DNA of 64,000 nucleotides from Colwellia sp. (lineage in GTDB: Bacteria > Pseudomonadota > Gammaproteobacteria > Enterobacterales > Alteromonadaceae): contig NVWU01000017.1 in assembly GCA_002733765.1 (NCBI GenBank), forward strand, positions 1-64,000. Direction: 5' to 3'. Under the pieces are notes generated by a model that saw nothing but the letters and a program-made list of their open reading frames with translations, did no database searches and was not told where the DNA came from. Made by a program: the position numbers and the translations under genes. Of this stretch, positions 38,110-44,899 are shown one piece after another (within the stretch, counting starts at the first letter, position 1; each line of letters begins with the position of its first letter).

Positions 38110-38439
38110 CTATTTGTTTTTCGATGTTGGCCAAACAAAGGGAGCGGGCTTGGTGGAAGTTGTTTCTGCTACTGCTGTATTCTGGGCGAGTATCCCCCTG
38201 ATTAATTTACCCGTTTCTTTATGTTTACTACAAAATGTTTTTAGGTATAAAATTTCAACTCTACTGCGTGCCCAAGGGGTTGTACGCAGAAATTTCAAAC
38301 TTGATTTAAGACGCGGTTTATTGGTGAAACAACGAATATTAAGTAACTCACCCATCTTATCCCAACCAATTTTCTTCTCTAGTTCGGTTAGAATCTGTTC
38401 AAGTTTCACGCCGTGTAGCGGATCATTACTTTTATTCAT
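38110..38439 (-). CDS. VF530-family DNA-binding protein
   Basis: A 109-residue protein. Residues 5-60 match the VF530 (DUF2132) pattern: DPLHGVKLEQILTEL, GWDKMGELLNIRCFTNKP and SSLKFLRTTPWAR. The family is small, helical and DNA-binding by structural work on the Vibrio fischeri member; biological role unknown. The C-terminal 45 residues (after about 64) go beyond the usual length of roughly 75 and contain two cysteine-free basic patches; they might be an added tail created by a lost stop codon. The gene lies in an accessory region. Confidence 0.8.
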   Translation of the reverse strand: MNKSNDPLHGVKLEQILTELEKKIGWDKMGELLNIRCFTNKPRLKSSLKFLRTTPWARSRVEILYLKTFCSKHKETGKLIRGILAQNTAVAETTSTKPAPFVWPTSKNK

Positions 38440-38496
38440 AGCCTACCTAAGTTCAAAAATAGCATTGTAACAAGTTTCCTAAATATTGACAGACTT

Positions 38497-38598
38497 ATGC
38501 GTTTAACTCAGGTAAAAGTGCACCAAGAACTTTATGAAAAAGTTAATATCCCCAGTGAGCTTGAAGCTCACAATAGACCATACTTAGTTCTCCATTAA
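38497..38598 (+). CDS. Short ORF upstream of the integrase fusion, possible gene remnant
   Basis: A 33-codon frame ending 15 nt before the integrase start. Its end, ELEAHNRPYLVLH, resembles the beginning of small proteins such as ToxN/AbiQ-type toxins (NRPYLV), but the similarity is too short to name it. No good ribosome-binding site was seen. It contains the 17-bp palindrome at 38555-38571. It may be a leader or a truncated gene. Confidence 0.25.
   Translation: MRLTQVKVHQELYEKVNIPSELEAHNRPYLVLH
38555..38571. promoter_or_regulatory. 17-bp palindrome before the integrase fusion
   Basis: GTGAGCTT-G-AAGCTCAC is a perfect inverted repeat, 43 bp before the integrase start codon. It could be an operator or an RNA hairpin. 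Confidence 0.4.
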
Positions 38599-38608
38599 TA
38601 ACGGAGAA
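38588..38608 (+). promoter_or_regulatory. Hairpin that hides the integrase Shine-Dalgarno sequence
   Basis: TTCTCC pairs with GGAGAA across a 9-nt loop. GGAG is the ribosome-binding site, 7 nt before the ATG at 38614, so translation may be damped in the mRNA. Confidence 0.45.
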
Positions 38609-38613
38609 TAATC

Positions 38614-39831
38614 ATGTTTTCTTTAACCGTTTATAAACCAACTGAGCCTTGGAACAAAAATAAAATTGTAGGGCAAAAATTACCACTTAAACTACAACAA
38701 ATTTGGGCAATCCGAATCCGACTAGAATTAGTGAATAATATAAGAGATCTTGCACTTTTTAACCTTGCTATAGATAGTAAATTAAGAGGCTGCGATTTAG
38801 CTGCTCTAAAAATAAGGGATATTGCCCACGGGAAAACTATTCAGTCTAGAGCTATTATTGTTCAAAAAAAGACAGGATTGCCCGTTCAATTTGAACTTAC
38901 CGAAAATACACGTAAATCAATTCAAACTTTGATTATACATTTTCAACTAAGCCAAAATGACTATTTGTTTAAATCGAGAATTCATTCGTCAGCACATTTA
39001 TCAACACGGCAGTATGGAGGAATAGTCGATGCTTGGGTTTCAATGATTGGTTTAGACCAAACCCAATATGGGACTCATACGATGAAAAGAACCAAACCTA
39101 CATTGATTTACAAGAAAACTAAAAACCTGCGAGCATGTCAACTGTTGCTCGGCCATAAAAAGCTTGAAAGCACTGTACAATACTTTATTTTATCGATTCA
39201 TATCGATATTATGCCTTATTTATCAAAACTGAGTGTAATCATGCATGACAAAGATAAAGCATTTATTGCCTTAAGAAAATCACTCTGCTCATATGCTTCT
39301 ATCAGCGATGATACATGGCAGGTCTTTATTGCCATCTGTAAATTTAAATCGCTTACAAAACATAGCTTTCTTTATAATATTGGTAGTATTCCATCTTCTT
39401 ATTCGTACATCTATCACGGATTAGTTAGATGCTTTTCCTGTGATGAAAAGGGAAGTGAATATAATAAGATGTTTTTTGATGAAGGAACGTTCCCTGGTTC
39501 AATGACGGCCTTATTAGCATCTGCACCATCATTACTTGCTTTTGAAGCACTTGAAAACTCGTTAATCATTGAGATTGATTTTATAGCTTATCGAAAATTA
39601 ATGTTTCAAAATGACGAGTTGAAACTGTTTCAAATTAATTATTTAGAGAAAAATTGGTTGTTGGCAAAAGATGCTCGTGAAATTGAGATAGTACAAGAAG
39701 ATGCGACCGCACGTTATTTGCACTTTATTGATAAACATTTTTCGCTCATTGATCGCTTACCGCAATATCATATAGCTTCACACCTAGGCATTACACCCAC
39801 ACAATTAAGTCGTATTAGAAAAAACCTTTAG
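38614..39831 (+). CDS. In-frame fusion of a tyrosine integrase and a Crp/Fnr-family regulator
   Basis: One uninterrupted 405-codon frame. Residues 1-198 are a tyrosine recombinase of the short type that begins with a PW-rich head: WAIRIRLEL, LAIDSKLRGCDL (Arg I), YGTHTMKRTK, LLGHKKLESTVQY (His III and nucleophile Tyr190). In the second catalytic triplet the expected HxxR reads HTMK, so Arg II is Lys158. The family's last 15-20 residues are replaced. From Met200 or Met210 (39211 or 39241) a Crp/Fnr protein of about 196 residues follows, with a cyclic-nucleotide-type barrel (GSIPSSYSYIYHGLVRCF ... FDEGTFPG) and an HTH ending in LGITPTQLSRIRKNL. Strong GGAG precedes only the integrase start. A dyad at 39191-39208 sits at the junction. 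It may be two genes merged by decay, or a true fusion. Confidence 0.7.
   Translation: MFSLTVYKPTEPWNKNKIVGQKLPLKLQQIWAIRIRLELVNNIRDLALFNLAIDSKLRGCDLAALKIRDIAHGKTIQSRAIIVQKKTGLPVQFELTENTRKSIQTLIIHFQLSQNDYLFKSRIHSSAHLSTRQYGGIVDAWVSMIGLDQTQYGTHTMKRTKPTLIYKKTKNLRACQLLLGHKKLESTVQYFILSIHIDIMPYLSKLSVIMHDKDKAFIALRKSLCSYASISDDTWQVFIAICKFKSLTKHSFLYNIGSIPSSYSYIYHGLVRCFSCDEKGSEYNKMFFDEGTFPGSMTALLASAPSLLAFEALENSLIIEIDFIAYRKLMFQNDELKLFQINYLEKNWLLAKDAREIEIVQEDATARYLHFIDKHFSLIDRLPQYHIASHLGITPTQLSRIRKNL
39191..39208. promoter_or_regulatory. Crp/Fnr-type dyad at the integrase-Crp junction
   Basis: TATCGAT-TCAT-ATCGATA is a perfect 7-bp dyad with a 4-bp spacer, 2 bp before ATG 39211 and 32 bp before ATG 39241. 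The 5-4-5 core (TCGAT-N4-ATCGA) has the spacing of FNR/FixK-type boxes (TTGAT-N4-ATCAA). It may be the autoregulatory site of the Crp-like part. Confidence 0.45.
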
Positions 39832-39950
39832 TTTATCAACCTATGTAAATGAACTTGCCGCATAATATATTTATTATCTATTCATCAAGTCACCAGACAA
39901 TAATCTAATTTTGTTTGGTATTTATGAACGTATAAAAAACAAGCGATATT

Positions 39951-40580
39951 ATGATGAAATTATTAGATGCCTTACAGTGGCGTTATGCAGTTAAACAGTT
40001 TTCAAATACAAAAGTATCATCAACTGATCTAAGAGTATTAATGAATTCAGCACGTTTGAGCGCATCTTCTTATGGCCTTCAACCCTATAATATACTAGTA
40101 ATAGAATCGGCGACTTTAAGAAAAAAATTATTACCATTTTCATACGGCCAAAACAAAGTTGCCGACAGCTCACATTTAATTGTATTTGCTGCTCACAGCC
40201 AAGTAGGCAATGCTACCGTAGACCGTTATATAGACAAACATGTCCAAATCACAGGTAAATCTCATGAAGATCTCCGCAATTATTCATTACATATGAAGTC
40301 TGCTCTGAATAATAAAACTCTGGCCAACAAACAAGAGTGGGCGCACCAACAAGCCTATATCGCTTTAGGAAACTTCTTAACCTGTGCCGCAGCCATGAAA
40401 ATTGATAGTTGTCCGATGACAGGAATTGATACGGCTGGTTACGATACCGTTTTAGATTTGGATAAAAAAGGTTTAACCACCTCGGTAATTTGTCCTATTG
40501 GATATAGACATCAAGACGATACTCAGTCAACAGCTCCGAAAGTACGTTTTGATTATGATGAAATAATTCAGGAACTTTAA
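39951..40580 (+). CDS. NAD(P)H-dependent oxidoreductase, nitroreductase family
   Basis: A 209-residue FMN-dependent nitroreductase-fold protein. The N-terminus LLDALQWRYAVKQFSN, followed by SARLSASSYGLQPYNI, is the FMN-phosphate-binding pattern of NfsB/YdgI-type enzymes. Later AHQQAYIALGNFLTCAA and CPMTGID are also conserved. It would reduce quinones, nitroaromatics or flavin in the cytosol; the true substrate is unknown. The stop codon is one base from the GTG of the DUF606 gene, so the next two genes are in the same operon. No strong ribosome-binding site precedes the ATGATG. Confidence 0.88.
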   Translation: MMKLLDALQWRYAVKQFSNTKVSSTDLRVLMNSARLSASSYGLQPYNILVIESATLRKKLLPFSYGQNKVADSSHLIVFAAHSQVGNATVDRYIDKHVQITGKSHEDLRNYSLHMKSALNNKTLANKQEWAHQQAYIALGNFLTCAAAMKIDSCPMTGIDTAGYDTVLDLDKKGLTTSVICPIGYRHQDDTQSTAPKVRFDYDEIIQEL

Positions 40581-40581
40581 T

Positions 40582-41040
40582 GTGACTTATTTATCATTTT
40601 TGGCACTAGCAGCGGGGGCAGCTATTGCGATACAAGCAACGATGAATTCCCAATTAGGCGTTTTACTCAAAAGCTCAATGATGGGGACAACTATTGCATT
40701 TTTGTTTAGTCTGATTTTCACTATTTCAGCGATGTTAATCTCCGTTAAAAGTTATCCTAATTTGGATGAAGTAAAATCGGTACCGTTATATTTATGGTTT
40801 ACTGGTGGTGCGTTAAGTGCCTTTGGTGTCGGTATGTTTTATTATTTAATCCCTAAAATGGGGGTGGGTTCCATGATGTCTTATGCCTTATCTGGTCAGA
40901 TATTAATCGCTATTATAGCTAGTCATTTAGGTTGGTTTGACTTACCTGTAAAACCAATAAATACAGTCAAAATAACAGGAGTTATCTTACTCATAGTAGG
41001 TGTCTTATTAATTAACTGGGAGTCAACTTATGCACATTGA
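40582..41040 (+). CDS. DUF606 (YdcZ-type) membrane transporter-like protein
   Basis: A 152-residue protein with five predicted helices and the opening LALAAGAAIAIQATMNSQLG, typical of DUF606, a half-size relative of the drug/metabolite transporters. The end GVILLIVGVLLINWES is the usual last helix. Such proteins probably act as dimers; substrate unknown. It starts with GTG at 40582, right behind the nitroreductase stop codon, and its last 11 bases overlap the acetyltransferase gene. The tight packing suggests a small detoxification or export unit. Confidence 0.85.
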   Translation: MTYLSFLALAAGAAIAIQATMNSQLGVLLKSSMMGTTIAFLFSLIFTISAMLISVKSYPNLDEVKSVPLYLWFTGGALSAFGVGMFYYLIPKMGVGSMMSYALSGQILIAIIASHLGWFDLPVKPINTVKITGVILLIVGVLLINWESTYAH

Positions 41041-41809
41041 TCAAGCCAATATATTTAATCTTAAAAGCTTATGGAAGAAATATGGCTCACAAATACAGAT
41101 TTTTAATAATAATGACAAAAAAATACAGGCTCAGCCTGAGTTACATATAAATACCCTTTGGCCTCATCGTTGCTGGTTCAATGGTTCAATAATATTGAAT
41201 GATTTTTCATGGCTTTCAAATATTCCTGAAATGACAATTTTTCCTATCTGGCCAATGCTTGACGATAAAGGAAATAGCGTGGAAGCATCTACAGAACTTG
41301 AACTGATTGAAAAACAATTACAAAAGAATAATTGGCACTGTATGTTAGAGCAGACAGCTATGTTTTTAGCATTGTCTGATGATGCTAACGAATACCGAGT
41401 AGAAACACGCATTGGCTTTACCATAAAAAAAGTGGAAACACCTGATAACATAACTTTATGGCTTGGTATAGTGAGTGATGCTTTCGGTTATTCTGTTGAC
41501 CGAACAGTCATAGAAAAGTTGACTAACGAGCCTGATATGCAGATATTAATGGCCTATGAAAATAGTCAGGCCATTGCGAGTGCAATTCTATATAAAACGG
41601 GTGATATCATTGGTATACATCAATTTGGGGTTAAACAAGACTTTCAAGGTAAAGGTTTTGCTCACAGTTTTATGAAAGAAATAATCGCAGCTTGTCATTT
41701 GTGGCAAGGAAAGAACATCGTTTTACAAGCATCATCTTCAGGCAAACCACTTTATGAACAGTTGGGTTTTCAATCTCAATTTTTAATTAAAAGTTATCAG
41801 AGACAATAG
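41030..41809 (+). CDS. GNAT-family N-acetyltransferase
   Basis: A 259-residue protein. The C-terminal 110 residues form the GNAT fold, with the acetyl-CoA loop seen as HQFGVKQDFQGKGFAHSFMK (about 203-222, the Q/RxxGxG/A pattern is QGKGFA). The last strand and helix are LQASSSGKPLYEQLGF. The N-terminal 140 residues do not match a domain I recognize. The start ATG at 41030 lies inside the end of the DUF606 gene, with GGGAG 9 nt upstream. The substrate is unknown; the neighbours suggest a shared small-molecule job. Confidence 0.85.
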   Translation: MHIDQANIFNLKSLWKKYGSQIQIFNNNDKKIQAQPELHINTLWPHRCWFNGSIILNDFSWLSNIPEMTIFPIWPMLDDKGNSVEASTELELIEKQLQKNNWHCMLEQTAMFLALSDDANEYRVETRIGFTIKKVETPDNITLWLGIVSDAFGYSVDRTVIEKLTNEPDMQILMAYENSQAIASAILYKTGDIIGIHQFGVKQDFQGKGFAHSFMKEIIAACHLWQGKNIVLQASSSGKPLYEQLGFQSQFLIKSYQRQ

Positions 41810-42064
41810 TTACACCTACAAACGATATAATTATTAGCTTGTAGCAATAAGTAAGTCTTCGATGAAACTATAATTCGAACGCAGAGTTAACAATTAATGC
41901 TAATGTATCGAAGTGGCAATCCTTGCCGTTAATAGATGGATGACCAACGGCAGGTATACAGCTTATTGCTGCCTGTCTGATTTAGTTAAGCCCTGATATT
42001 TAAAGGTGTCAGATCAGATATAAACTGCTACACATTAGCCTATAAAAATATTTCTCATTCCAGC

Positions 42065-42559
42065 TCAACCGCGCATTTTTTTACCATGTCCTTTATGATA
42101 TTCAATAGTCTTCAACCATTTCACTTGTTGCTCAGCTGTTAAAACATTAAAAATAGCATGTTTAGTTTTCACTCTAAGTAACGCTAACTGTGCGAAAATA
42201 GGCTGGTATGTATCATGTAGTGCATTGAACGCTTGCTCATCAAAGTTTTTTGTTTGGATTAGTTGTTTCTCTGCCGTTTTAAATTGCTTTATCGAGACTC
42301 GTAAAGTTTGATGTTGTTCTTTTGCTTGCCTTTTTATTGCTTTTATTTGCACTTGTTGCGCTTCGCTCAATGATAAAGCTTTAGTCATACGATTCATTTT
42401 ATGCTTATTTCCTTGATACTGATATTTTTGATGACCTCTTGAATCATCAAAAGCAATGTCACTGTCTGAGGCGTTAACACTGGCAACACTGGCAAAAGCG
42501 ATAACAATACAAACCGCTATAGTTGAGAAGATAGTTTTCGTTGATTTAGTCATATTCAT
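42065..42559 (-). CDS. Spy/CpxP-family periplasmic chaperone-like protein
   Basis: A 164-residue secreted protein with signal peptide (about 1-32, ending VASVNASDSD). It is helical and basic, with two LTxxQ-type motifs: LSLSEAQQVQIKAI and LTAEQQVKWLK, the signature of CpxP/Spy. CpxP inhibits the kinase CpxA when envelope proteins are folded, and Spy acts as a chaperone; the adjacent cpxRA-like genes favour the CpxP role. I chose ATG 42559, with GGAG 7-8 nt upstream; the reading from 42571 includes that site. Divergent transcription and the shared GTAAA boxes fit control by the neighbouring regulator. Confidence 0.85.
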   Translation of the reverse strand: MNMTKSTKTIFSTIAVCIVIAFASVASVNASDSDIAFDDSRGHQKYQYQGNKHKMNRMTKALSLSEAQQVQIKAIKRQAKEQHQTLRVSIKQFKTAEKQLIQTKNFDEQAFNALHDTYQPIFAQLALLRVKTKHAIFNVLTAEQQVKWLKTIEYHKGHGKKMRG

Positions 42560-42610
42560 AATTTTCTCCAAAAGATAATTTCGTTATACCACGTTAAATA
42601 ACTGCTCATC

Positions 42611-42616
42611 AGTATA
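42611..42616 (-). promoter_or_regulatory. Candidate -10 box of the cpxP-like gene
   Basis: TATACT on the minus strand, about 50 bp before the start codon. The -35 position falls next to the first GTAAA box (42638-42642), as expected for an activator that touches RNA polymerase. Confidence 0.4.
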
Positions 42617-42637
42617 GATAGCGCAGTGCTAAGATAC

Positions 42638-42664
42638 GTAAAGCCAATGTAAAGATTGAGTAAA
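42638..42664. promoter_or_regulatory. Triple CpxR box
   Basis: GTAAA occurs at 42638, 42649 and 42660, each 11 bp apart. The CpxR consensus is GTAAA-N(4-8)-GTAAA. Three boxes on one helix face in the cpxP-cpxR intergenic region strongly suggest a CpxR-controlled divergent promoter. Confidence 0.75.
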
Positions 42665-42706
42665 GGCTGCTAGGATCAAGCATCAGGCAATAATTAATAA
42701 GGTAAG

Positions 42707-43453
42707 ATGGCTATACAAAGCAATATGGAGTTTCACTTGAATAAAAAACAAATATTACTCATTGATGACGACCATGAATTAGCGGAGCTATTAGTTGATT
42801 ATTTAGCCCAACAAGGTTTTATTGTTCAGTGCTGCTTTGATGGTCTGTCAGGATTAGAACTAGCATATAATAGTAAATTTGATCTGATCTTACTTGATGT
42901 AATGATGCCTAAACTTAATGGTTTTGAAGTGTTAAAAGCGCTTGGCAGCGAATATAAAACTCCCATTCTGATGCTAACGGCTAAAGGGGATAACAATGAC
43001 AAAGTGCGAGGTTTAGAGTTAGGCGCTGACGATTACCTAGCCAAGCCTTTTCACCATCAAGAGTTATTAGCCCGTATACAGGCCATTTTACGTCGTATCA
43101 AAATTGTAACTCAGCAAAACAAACAAGCTTTACACGGTGAAAAATCAACATTAACCGTTAATAACATTGAACTTAATCATGCCACAAGAACCATTACTTG
43201 CCATACTGCTCCCATAACGTTAACCGGTACTGAATATCAAATTCTAACTATTTTAATGGATCATCACGGACAAATCATCGCCAAAGAGACACTTTCAAAA
43301 CAAGTATTAAATCGAAAACTAATGCCTTTCGATCGAAGTATTGATGTCCATGTAGGAAATATCCGACGTAAATTTCACCCTTATTGTGCCATTGAAAAAA
43401 TCAAAACGGTACGTGGTGCTGGTTACTTATTTCTCACTGGCGAAAGTAGCTAA
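42707..43453 (+). CDS. cpxR: CpxR-like response regulator (OmpR family)
   Basis: A 248-residue regulator. The receiver domain covers 14-130, with the acidic pair IDDDH (19-23), phospho-acceptor Asp64 in LLDVMMP, Thr91 and Lys113 in the LAKPF loop. The winged-helix DNA-binding domain (about 150-245) contains LTGTEYQILTILMDHHGQI and RSIDVHVGNIRRKF. The gene ends 6 nt before the kinase gene. The upstream GTAAA boxes and the divergent CpxP-like gene identify it as a CpxR counterpart. The start could also be the ATG at 42725. Confidence 0.9.
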   Translation: MAIQSNMEFHLNKKQILLIDDDHELAELLVDYLAQQGFIVQCCFDGLSGLELAYNSKFDLILLDVMMPKLNGFEVLKALGSEYKTPILMLTAKGDNNDKVRGLELGADDYLAKPFHHQELLARIQAILRRIKIVTQQNKQALHGEKSTLTVNNIELNHATRTITCHTAPITLTGTEYQILTILMDHHGQIIAKETLSKQVLNRKLMPFDRSIDVHVGNIRRKFHPYCAIEKIKTVRGAGYLFLTGESS

Positions 43454-43459
43454 ATAAAT

Positions 43460-44884
43460 ATGTCGATGAAACCATTAGCAAAAATAAAAATATTATTTTC
43501 TTCCTTTAGCATCAAGTTATTTGCTTGGTTTTGGTTTATCGCTATCGTCTCTATTTTTAGCACTCGCTTTATTTCTCACCAGTTATCAAGTGACACTTAC
43601 AACTCCGTCGTTAGCCAAGCACCACAGCAGAATGAGCTCCGTCAACTGCAAAATGCGGCAAAAAGAATTGAGCGAAGCAAAATAACTAATCTTGATGAAT
43701 TACTGCAAACAAAACGGGAACGATTTATCAAACCACCTTTTAACCTTTGGTTTAAAAATATAGATAATAATTCAATAGTGACCAGTTTTTTTCAATTACG
43801 TTCAAAGCATCAACAAACGCTTACCCGCTATATTAATGAGCAAACATTTGAGCAAACCATTACGAGTATTTTTTCTCATACTCGTTTGGTTGGCCCCGTT
43901 TTAATAAAAATCAATAAACAAAGCTATCAATTATTCATTTCAAGAAAACAGCACAAACGAAATTTTGGTCAACTTGTACATGATCTTCCTTCTTGGGCTC
44001 GTGTTGTTATTCCTGTGTTGATTAGTTTTATACTCTGTTTATTATTAGCACGTTCTTTTAGCAAACCAATTGCGACCATAAAAAAAGCGGCGACAGAATT
44101 AGGTCAAGGAAATTTAGCAACGCGTGTTAAAGGCATAACACAGCGTAATGATGAATTAGGGCAGCTCGCTAACAGTTTTAATCAAATGGCTGAGCAGTTG
44201 CAACAAAACCAAAGCGCACAACAGCGTTTACTTGGCGATGTTTCTCATGAATTGCGTTCCCCAATGACCCGCTTACAAATGGCATTGGGCTTAGCACAGC
44301 AAGAATCCACGACAAAATCAGCTCGCGAGAAATATCTGCAACGCTGCCAATTAGAAATAGACCGCTTAAATCAAATGATTGAAGAGGCATTAGTCTTATC
44401 TCGCTTAGAAAACACTCTGCAAACTATCGAGAAAAAACATTTTAATTTAACCGCTTTAGTACAAAAAACAATTCTCGAAGAACAGTTTATTGCCGAGAAG
44501 AAATCAATAACCATTACACTAGATACAACCGGTATAGTTGAGTGTTTAGGTGACTATACCTTACTGTTTAGCGCCATCAGTAATGTAGTCACTAATGCGG
44601 TAAAGTATAGCCCTGAAAATAGCACCGTAAAAGTGGCTCTATCCGTAAATAAGCAGTTGATTAGTCTGGTTGTTTCAGACAACGGAATTGGTGTGCCTCC
44701 ACAATCATTAACGGAGTTATTTACCCCTTTTTATCGTGTGAATCTTGCTAGAGATCGCAATAGTGGTGGGACGGGTTTAGGGTTGGCTATAGCCAAACAA
44801 GCCATTATGGCTCATCAGGGTAATATTTTTGCCAAAAACAATGAAATTAAAGGATTATCTGTTACCATTCAACTCCCTTTATGA
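43460..44884 (+). CDS. cpxA: CpxA-like sensor histidine kinase
   Basis: A 474-residue inner-membrane kinase. Two helices (about 14-36 and 176-200) enclose a periplasmic sensor region. The HAMP domain (about 197-250) has RSFSKPIATIKKAA. Phospho-acceptor His263 lies in DVSHELRSPM. The ATPase domain has N-box NVVTNAVKYSP, G1 VSDNGIGVP and G2 GGTGLGLAIAKQA, all intact. It should phosphorylate the adjacent regulator on envelope stress and be restrained by the CpxP-like protein. It is followed after 15 nt by the DUF748 gene, so the operon does not end with the kinase. Confidence 0.9.
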   Translation: MSMKPLAKIKILFSSFSIKLFAWFWFIAIVSIFSTRFISHQLSSDTYNSVVSQAPQQNELRQLQNAAKRIERSKITNLDELLQTKRERFIKPPFNLWFKNIDNNSIVTSFFQLRSKHQQTLTRYINEQTFEQTITSIFSHTRLVGPVLIKINKQSYQLFISRKQHKRNFGQLVHDLPSWARVVIPVLISFILCLLLARSFSKPIATIKKAATELGQGNLATRVKGITQRNDELGQLANSFNQMAEQLQQNQSAQQRLLGDVSHELRSPMTRLQMALGLAQQESTTKSAREKYLQRCQLEIDRLNQMIEEALVLSRLENTLQTIEKKHFNLTALVQKTILEEQFIAEKKSITITLDTTGIVECLGDYTLLFSAISNVVTNAVKYSPENSTVKVALSVNKQLISLVVSDNGIGVPPQSLTELFTPFYRVNLARDRNSGGTGLGLAIAKQAIMAHQGNIFAKNNEIKGLSVTIQLPL

Positions 44885-44899
44885 TAAAAATTCACGTAT

